Positions 59,055 to 64,000 of a DNA stretch of 64,000 nt are shown here, piece after piece (within the stretch, counting starts at the first letter, position 1; each line of letters opens with the position of its first letter). The translations under genes were made by a program, and so were the position numbers. The stretch comes from an uncultured Poribacteria bacterium (GTDB taxonomy: Bacteria; Poribacteria; WGA-4E; WGA-3G). The notes beneath the pieces are model-generated. The model saw only the letters and a program-made list of their open reading frames with translations. It did not search any database and was not told where the DNA came from. The stretch spans positions 1 through 64,000 of the forward strand of contig OY282383.1 of NCBI GenBank assembly GCA_958295855.1. Reading direction: 5' to 3'.

Positions 59055-59846
59055 TCAGACAAGCGGCGGCGTTAAATCGCTGCTCAAAATTGTCGGGCAC
59101 CAGAATTTCTCAATATATTCGATGATTAGCCGCGTCCCCTCTTCGTGGCTGACATAGGGCGGTTTAAGCGGGTTGTACATCGCATCGGTGAGGTCGCGGG
59201 CAAGCACAGCGTTAAAACCCCATCGCACCATCTGTTTAATCGCAAAGGAGCGCCCGAGTACGCACATGTTGGTATGAACGCCCATGAAGATGAGATTTTG
59301 AATGCCGTTGTGGTGGAGCAGGTTGTAAACCTCCTGCCCGTTGTCGCTAATGGCATCCGTGTCACAAATCTCAATGGCTGGATGCTGGCGGTGCCATGCT
59401 TTGTAGCTGTCTGTTTCGCCGGTGTCGGAGCCGCCGTCGGAGGCATCAACGGGTAAAGGTGCATCTGGCAGTTCACGCTCGGGGGGAGGTTCCGCGTGCG
59501 GCAATTCAAGCACGGCAAGGCGAGCCGCGTGCCCCTCGTAGAAGTCCATTGTGTCAGAAGGAGCATGGATAATCTGCACGCCACGCAGCCTTGCGCGCTG
59601 CAGTACGATGTTCATCCGGGGTGCCATCACGTTGACCCGTTCTGTCGCGCCCCAAGACCAGTGTTCATTCCACATATCAACAACAATGATGGCGGTCTCG
59701 GATGCCTTCCAATTCACTTCCTCCTCAATAATGCGCCATCCGTTTCGCCCGGCGGTACGTGCTTCTTGGCGTCGGAGTGAGAGCTGCAGCGTTTCGCCGG
59801 CGGGTGGCGTAGCCGAAAAGGTGTGACGTAAGATGTCAAATAGCAT
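59055..59846 (-). CDS. Isochorismatase-like cysteine hydrolase
   Basis: 263 residues from ATG 59846 (AAGGAG seven bases upstream; the open frame extends 54 codons further, overlapping rimI, without a start signal). Hydrolase signatures are AIIVVDMWNEHW, with the catalytic Asp, and FMGVHTNMCVLGRSFAIKQM, with the catalytic Cys; the Lys is not visible by eye. Such enzymes cleave amide or enol bonds (nicotinamidase, isochorismatase, biuret hydrolase). The last residues come from the repeat-rich border. Substrate unknown. Confidence 0.82.
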   Translation of the reverse strand: MLFDILRHTFSATPPAGETLQLSLRRQEARTAGRNGWRIIEEEVNWKASETAIIVVDMWNEHWSWGATERVNVMAPRMNIVLQRARLRGVQIIHAPSDTMDFYEGHAARLAVLELPHAEPPPERELPDAPLPVDASDGGSDTGETDSYKAWHRQHPAIEICDTDAISDNGQEVYNLLHHNGIQNLIFMGVHTNMCVLGRSFAIKQMVRWGFNAVLARDLTDAMYNPLKPPYVSHEEGTRLIIEYIEKFWCPTILSSDLTPPLV

Positions 59847-60312
59847 CGGTGTCTCCTTTACGAAAAAGGTATGCATCTTTACGATGCCCGTAGTAGTGTT
59901 TTCGGATACCACAGATGCGGAACCCGAACTGCCGGTAGAGGTACTGTGCGGGTAAATTACTGATGGCAACTTCCAGAAAAACGACCTGGCCCTCATGCTC
60001 CCGCACAATTTCTAGGGCTGAGGCGAGCAGATATTTGCCGATGCCTTGCCGCTGATAGCCAGGCTGAACTGCAATGTTCAGGATGTGCCCTTCTTCACAG
60101 AGGACGTTGAACACAATGTAGCCGACGACGGTGTCCTTGTGTCGCGCGACATAAAAGTGTTCATAGGACTTGGGTTTCTTCAGATGGAGCGCGAAGCCGG
60201 CTTTGCTCCATGGGTTTTCAAAGCATGCGTTTTCGATCGCTAGCACCTGTGGCAGGTCGCGCGAGCGCATCGGCTCAAATACAAGTGCTAGGGGTAGGTG
60301 TTTGGTTGCCAT
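59836..60312 (-). CDS. rimI: Ribosomal-protein-type N-acetyltransferase RimI
   Basis: 158 residues. GNAT fold: acetyl-CoA loop VQPGYQRQGIGKYLL, N-terminal region DLPQVLAIENACFENPWSK and C-terminal RQFGFRICGIRKHYY are close to RimI, which acetylates ribosomal protein S18 N-terminally. It overlaps the isochorismatase start by 11 bp, so both are likely one unit. tsaB, often a neighbour, is not seen. Confidence 0.88.
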   Translation of the reverse strand: MATKHLPLALVFEPMRSRDLPQVLAIENACFENPWSKAGFALHLKKPKSYEHFYVARHKDTVVGYIVFNVLCEEGHILNIAVQPGYQRQGIGKYLLASALEIVREHEGQVVFLEVAISNLPAQYLYRQFGFRICGIRKHYYGHRKDAYLFRKGDTDAI

Positions 60313-60754
60313 TGGCTACTTGTTGAATCCGCATTCTCTGGGCTCCCGTGAGGGTGCCATCAGAAGGCTGGGCGAATTGTTTTCATGCTGTTTTTTTTAG
60401 TATATCATAAATCTCATGGGATGTCAATTTTTTTCAGAAAGGAAGGGTAGGCACAAGGCCTACCCCTACAAACCAACCTTAGTCCCGTAGGGGCGGGGTT
60501 TCCCCGCCCGATTGGGAGCCGTATCAATTAGCGGCACTACACATGTCGCCCCTACCGCCCTTACAGGGCTAAAACGCCCCAAAATCCGCGTCATTCCGTG
60601 TCATCCGCGATTCAGACAAAAATCGAGTTTTTGCAGAGGTGTCTCGCGCGAATACACAAAATTCCTTGAAAATTACATGGAAAATATGTTAAGATTTAAC
60701 ATAAGGATTTTATTTTCGATGTGTTTTAAGTCAAAAGAGTAGGAGATACATGTT
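60313..60754. repeat. Intergenic region with three repeat types and a possible promoter
   Basis: No gene. GGGTAGGCACAAGGCCTACCCC (about 60445), a GCCCCTACCGCCCTTACAGGGC palindrome type (60546) and one AATCCGCG...CGATTCAGACA element (about 60581-60620). A possible promoter for the next gene: TTGAAA (60666-60671) with a weak -10 at 60690 (TAAGAT). Confidence 0.6.
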
Positions 60755-61726
60755 ATGAAAAAAATGTTTTGGGTAGTGATGCTGGCCGTTCTGTGTGTTG
60801 CGCCCAGTTATGGGCAATATAACGGTGAATGTTGGGTAGTCAGTGGTGGGACTACGGTTTACAAATTACATGCGGATGGCAAAGCGGATCCGACGGTTAT
60901 TCCAAATCTGACACAAGCAAGTGCTGCAGAAGTCAATCCTACAAATGGGGTTGTTTGGATTGCTATTTCCGCGTCGAATGCTGTCTTCAGATACGATCAG
61001 GCCACGGGAGATTTTACACAAGCACCGACGATTGAGCGTCCAAACATGATCTCTGTTAATCCTGCGGACGGTACCGTCTGGGTGGCAGGACTCAATGGTG
61101 TCTGGAAGTTATCAAGCGACGGCACCCAAATTCTCGCTCAGGTAGTTCCAGAGAGTAGCAATCCGAGCGTGGAAACAGGTAGATTCAATGTGGCTGTGAA
61201 CCCAAAGGATGGAAGTTGCTGGATAACGGATGCCCGGGGTCCCATCAGTCGTTACGATGCAAATGGAAATCAGATTGCAACTGCTCCGTCGATGCGAGAA
61301 CCGAAGGGAGGCGTAACGGTTGACTACCAGGGAAACGCCTGGGTCGCTGACAGTCAATTTAACACGCTCGTTCGGCTTTCACCGACCGGTGAAGAATTGG
61401 TAAAAATTACTATCACCAATCCGACTTCTCCGCGCGTCAATCCTAAGGATGGCAGTGTCTGGGTAGTTTCAGAGCAGTCAATGCTAGTAAACTTGGCAGC
61501 AGACGGGACAAAAAAGAGTGAATTTCTTGCGGGGATGGCAGTTGTGGCGATAAGCCTCTCGCCTTCAGATGATAGTATTTGGGTCGCAGACATGCTCGGT
61601 TCAACATTCCAAGGCGAAGTCAGCAAGTTTTCTACAAAAACAGATGAAACCTTCGGTGTGAAACGAGGTACTAATCCTATTCAGCAACCCTCCTCCGTTT
61701 CAGTCGGGTACTGGGAAGAAAACTAG
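60755..61726 (+). CDS. Secreted NHL/Vgb-like beta-propeller protein
   Basis: 323 residues. Signal peptide MKKMFWVVMLAVLCVAPSYG with likely cleavage before QYNGE. The mature part repeats a strand-pair of the form VNPxDGxVWVA: VNPTNGVVWIAIS, VNPADGTVWVAG, VNPKDGSCWITDA, VNPKDGSVWVVS and a final SPSDDSIWVADML. This is a six- or seven-bladed propeller. It is expected in the periplasm. Not recognised beyond fold. The flanks are repeat-rich, and the next gene also encodes an exported protein. Confidence 0.75.
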   Translation: MKKMFWVVMLAVLCVAPSYGQYNGECWVVSGGTTVYKLHADGKADPTVIPNLTQASAAEVNPTNGVVWIAISASNAVFRYDQATGDFTQAPTIERPNMISVNPADGTVWVAGLNGVWKLSSDGTQILAQVVPESSNPSVETGRFNVAVNPKDGSCWITDARGPISRYDANGNQIATAPSMREPKGGVTVDYQGNAWVADSQFNTLVRLSPTGEELVKITITNPTSPRVNPKDGSVWVVSEQSMLVNLAADGTKKSEFLAGMAVVAISLSPSDDSIWVADMLGSTFQGEVSKFSTKTDETFGVKRGTNPIQQPSSVSVGYWEEN

Positions 61727-61841
61727 AGCGTCTTCAGTCTTTAGTCTTCAGCCCTAAAAGGTTCTGTTATGGTTTGCCGGTAAGCATGGCTCTTTAACAG
61801 ATAACTGCTAACCGATAACTTTGACTATTTAGAGGTGCATC

Positions 61842-64000
61842 ATGGTTAGGTATTGTATGAAGGGTGTCGCTTGCATTGCAATCGGGATGTTTGTTGTCGC
61901 CTTGGGCTGCGTTAGTGCCCTCGCGCAGCTGCCAGATTTCCAGGTGAGTACGGAGAGCATCACCTTTTCCAATCCGACACCCGTTGAAGGGGAGGAGATT
62001 ACCATCTCGGTTGAGGTGAAGAACATTGGTGATACTACCCCGACGATGAACGAGGATTTGGTTGTCAATCTTTACGAGGGCACTCCTGCGACACAACCGC
62101 TCCAGATTCTGTGTAAGGATGTCATTTTGGATTTGAAACCCGGACAGACGCAGCGGGTGAAAGCGCGGTGGATTCCGCCGCCTGGGCAGACAACGCTCTA
62201 TGCTGTTGTTAACCCAGCTGGAGATAAACATATTCAGGAAGCCGACGCTGGCAATAACGTTACGCATGCAGCGCTTCTTGCAGAAACGCGCACATTCCCC
62301 CACGCAACTCCTGAGCAAATCCAGAGCGCGATAGCCAAAGGCATTTCTTGGATAGAAGCGCAACAAGGAAAGCATAGCCGTACCTGTTTGCAATGTGGCG
62401 CTGACAATCAACTTATTTTAACCTGTGTTACGCCTTTATGTGGGGCCAGCCTCAAAGGGCTTGCTGAAAATTTTATCCCAGGGGACGCTTGGAATTTCGG
62501 TGAAGATCGGACGCAGGAGACCGCGTTGGCATTGCAAGCCTTGCTCGCAACGGGACACACCTCTTCGCATCCATCAGTCCAGAAAGGCTTACAGTTTCTG
62601 CTGGCACAGAATTGGAATGAATTCGCTGTTTACCAATATGCAGTGATTATTCCAGCCTTAGTCGCCACCCAAGATACTGCCTATAGAGAACGTATCCAAT
62701 TTGCCGTGAACCAGTTAGTCAAAAAGCAACTCCCTGTCAGCGGCAGTGAGTTTGCAGATGCGAGGGACGATGGCGGATGGGGATACGGCTACACAGCCGA
62801 TGGTGCGCACATGAACATGGTTATTTATGCACTTTATGCTGCAAAGCAGTGGGGGATTGATATTCCGCAAGACGTATGGGCACGCGCGGAGCAGTGGATT
62901 CGCCGAAACCAAACCGACACAGGTGGATGGCTCTATAATTTAGTTGATGAGGGCTCGCCCTGGGCAATCGGGGTTTACGGAAGTATGACTGCAACCGGGT
63001 TGTGGGCACTTCGCGCCTGCGGGGTTTCAGTTGAAGATGCGCAAATTCAGAAAGGTATCGCGTGGATTAAAAAGCATTGGACTTTGACCCGGAACCCCGG
63101 CTCAAACTCATGGCGCTACTATTATCTGCTCTCGTTGCAACGCTTCTGTGACATTCCTCCAACACTGGAAACACTTGCTGGGCACAATTGGTATGATGAA
63201 ATCGCGGGGATGATGATTGCGCAACAAGAGCCTGATGGGAGATGGCATGGGGCTGAGAGCGATTTTTTTGCAACATGTTTCGCTGTGATGTCCCTCAGCC
63301 ACGCGCTCATTGGCCCGACGGAGCCAAATATCGGCATTGTCCCGCGGAGCCTACGGTTTTCGCCCTCTGCGCCCCGCGTCGGTGAAGCCACCCGCCTCAG
63401 CGCAACGTTGCGGAATACAGGCATCCCGTTTGAGGGGATTCTTAACGTTGAGTTTAGGGCGAAGCCTGCAGACACATCTGAAAAGGATGTGGCAGCCATC
63501 AAAGTTGCTGAAGCAGAAGTGTTTTGGACACCCACGCTTGATGAAACGACTGTCTCCACGAGCTGGGTACCGAAAACGGAAGGCAAAGTCGTGCTTGAGG
63601 CGAGAGTGGAATTTGAGGATGTAGATGAAAGCGATAATATCGCATCGGAGCCTGTCACCGTCTATGCACAATCCACAGAGGCAACCGATGAACGGCTGGC
63701 ACCCATTCAAAAAATTAGCGATGGCGTTTATCAGTTGGGCAGTGTCCGCTGCGATATGAACCAACGTGAGGTAACCCTTCCGGGCGAGATTAACATTATC
63801 AGCCCGGAGAGCTATATCGAATTCTTTGCCTGCGGCAAACTCGGCAAAACCCATGAGAGCATTCTGATACTTGATACCGAACCGACTCATCTCTATACTG
63901 CACTGGGGCTGCTTGATATGGAGCCGGGGCGGAATCTGACAGGCCTGGGGGATGCGCACAAACCTATTGGCACTGCTGCGGAAGTTTGGGTCGAGTGGCG
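61842..64000 (+). CDS. Large secreted CARDB/prenyltransferase-repeat/YdjY-like protein (3' truncated by window edge)
   Basis: At least 719 residues, open to the last base. Signal peptide (GVACIAIGMFVVALGCVSA, cleavage near ALAQ), CARDB-type beta domain (EEITISVEVKNIGD), then an alpha-toroid like squalene/oxidase or prenyltransferase repeats (GISWIEAQQGKHSR, ETALALQALLATG, DDGGWGYGYTADGAHMNMV, TDTGGWLYN). A four-Cys insert (CLQCGADNQLILTCVTPLCG, about 189) looks like a metal site. A second CARDB domain (about 505-605) and a YdjY-like domain (DMNQREVTLPGEINI) follow. The catalytic DxDD of cyclases is not seen, so it is probably a structural or binding protein. Confidence 0.75.
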   Translation, partial: MVRYCMKGVACIAIGMFVVALGCVSALAQLPDFQVSTESITFSNPTPVEGEEITISVEVKNIGDTTPTMNEDLVVNLYEGTPATQPLQILCKDVILDLKPGQTQRVKARWIPPPGQTTLYAVVNPAGDKHIQEADAGNNVTHAALLAETRTFPHATPEQIQSAIAKGISWIEAQQGKHSRTCLQCGADNQLILTCVTPLCGASLKGLAENFIPGDAWNFGEDRTQETALALQALLATGHTSSHPSVQKGLQFLLAQNWNEFAVYQYAVIIPALVATQDTAYRERIQFAVNQLVKKQLPVSGSEFADARDDGGWGYGYTADGAHMNMVIYALYAAKQWGIDIPQDVWARAEQWIRRNQTDTGGWLYNLVDEGSPWAIGVYGSMTATGLWALRACGVSVEDAQIQKGIAWIKKHWTLTRNPGSNSWRYYYLLSLQRFCDIPPTLETLAGHNWYDEIAGMMIAQQEPDGRWHGAESDFFATCFAVMSLSHALIGPTEPNIGIVPRSLRFSPSAPRVGEATRLSATLRNTGIPFEGILNVEFRAKPADTSEKDVAAIKVAEAEVFWTPTLDETTVSTSWVPKTEGKVVLEARVEFEDVDESDNIASEPVTVYAQSTEATDERLAPIQKISDGVYQLGSVRCDMNQREVTLPGEINIISPESYIEFFACGKLGKTHESILILDTEPTHLYTALGLLDMEPGRNLTGLGDAHKPIGTAAEVWVEW

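Noticed and set aside
1..64000. Use of genetic code 4 or 25 with UGA read as Trp or Gly.
   Set aside because: Other genes in the window end at TGA (for example the sigma-FtsZ gene at 22898-22900 and pdxJ), and no other conserved gene has an internal TGA. At the four in-frame sites the expected residue is Cys, not Trp or Gly.

Overview
The window reads as a chromosomal segment of an uncultivated, sponge-symbiont-like bacterium of roughly 50% G+C. Candidatus Poribacteria is my best guess, but this is an inference. It rests on the mixture of phytanoyl-CoA dioxygenase, enolase-superfamily, sugar-phosphate isomerase, Uma2, ASPIC/FG-GAP and CARDB proteins, and on dense families of short palindromic repeats between genes; no rRNA or other phylogenetic marker was available. 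Housekeeping genes sit on both strands: mqnC, ogg, glnE, glutamate dehydrogenase, pdxJ, an rsuA-type pseudouridine synthase, mnmE, jag, yidC, yidD, rnpA and rimI. There is one tRNA, Leu-GAG.

Layout. 1-8 kb: menaquinone gene mqnC (5' truncated), a PpiC/SurA-type foldase, lipoprotein and anchored proteins with near-consensus promoters, 8-oxoguanine glycosylase and a glycosyltransferase. 8-16 kb: tRNA-Leu, a YdiJ-like flavin/Fe-S dehydrogenase, a divergent Nramp protein, PhyH, a 44-residue membrane protein and a solute-binding protein. 15.5-21 kb: first accessory island, with a beta-class DNA methyltransferase, a nuclease-methyltransferase fusion, a deoxyribosyltransferase/TIR-like protein and a duplicated small basic gene. 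21.5-24.6 kb: a tandem array of four small secreted-peptide genes abutting a sigma factor-FtsZ fusion. 24.7-30.2 kb: catabolic genes. 28.6-35.5 kb: second accessory island, with Uma2, a type ISP-like enzyme and an ATPase plus nuclease-like pair. 35.6-49.4 kb: nitrogen genes, HigA and the selenoprotein candidates. 49.5-55 kb: the mnmE-jag-yidC-yidD-rnpA-HNH block. 55.5-64 kb: secreted proteins.

The most striking result is two genes on the minus strand that are broken only by in-frame UGA codons falling exactly at the first cysteine of a CxxC motif. One (39318-40514) is a secreted protein of five tandem heavy-metal-associated (HMA) domains with a 210-bp period. Its first three domains carry UGA and its last two carry Cys in the GMTCxxC motif. 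A 7-bp hairpin just after the UGA is present in all three UGA copies and disrupted in both Cys copies. The other (48463-49362) is a secreted thioredoxin-like/TPR protein with W-UGA-P-S-C in place of WCxxC, also followed by a hairpin. I read both as selenoproteins, the first apparently carrying three selenocysteines. The selenocysteine machinery is not in the window.

Other notable items are the in-frame ECF sigma-FtsZ fusion ending in the start of a DnaE PHP domain, a two-gene ATPase/PD-(D/E)XK candidate defence system, a duplicated 85-bp promoter segment, and an rnpA operon lacking rpmH.
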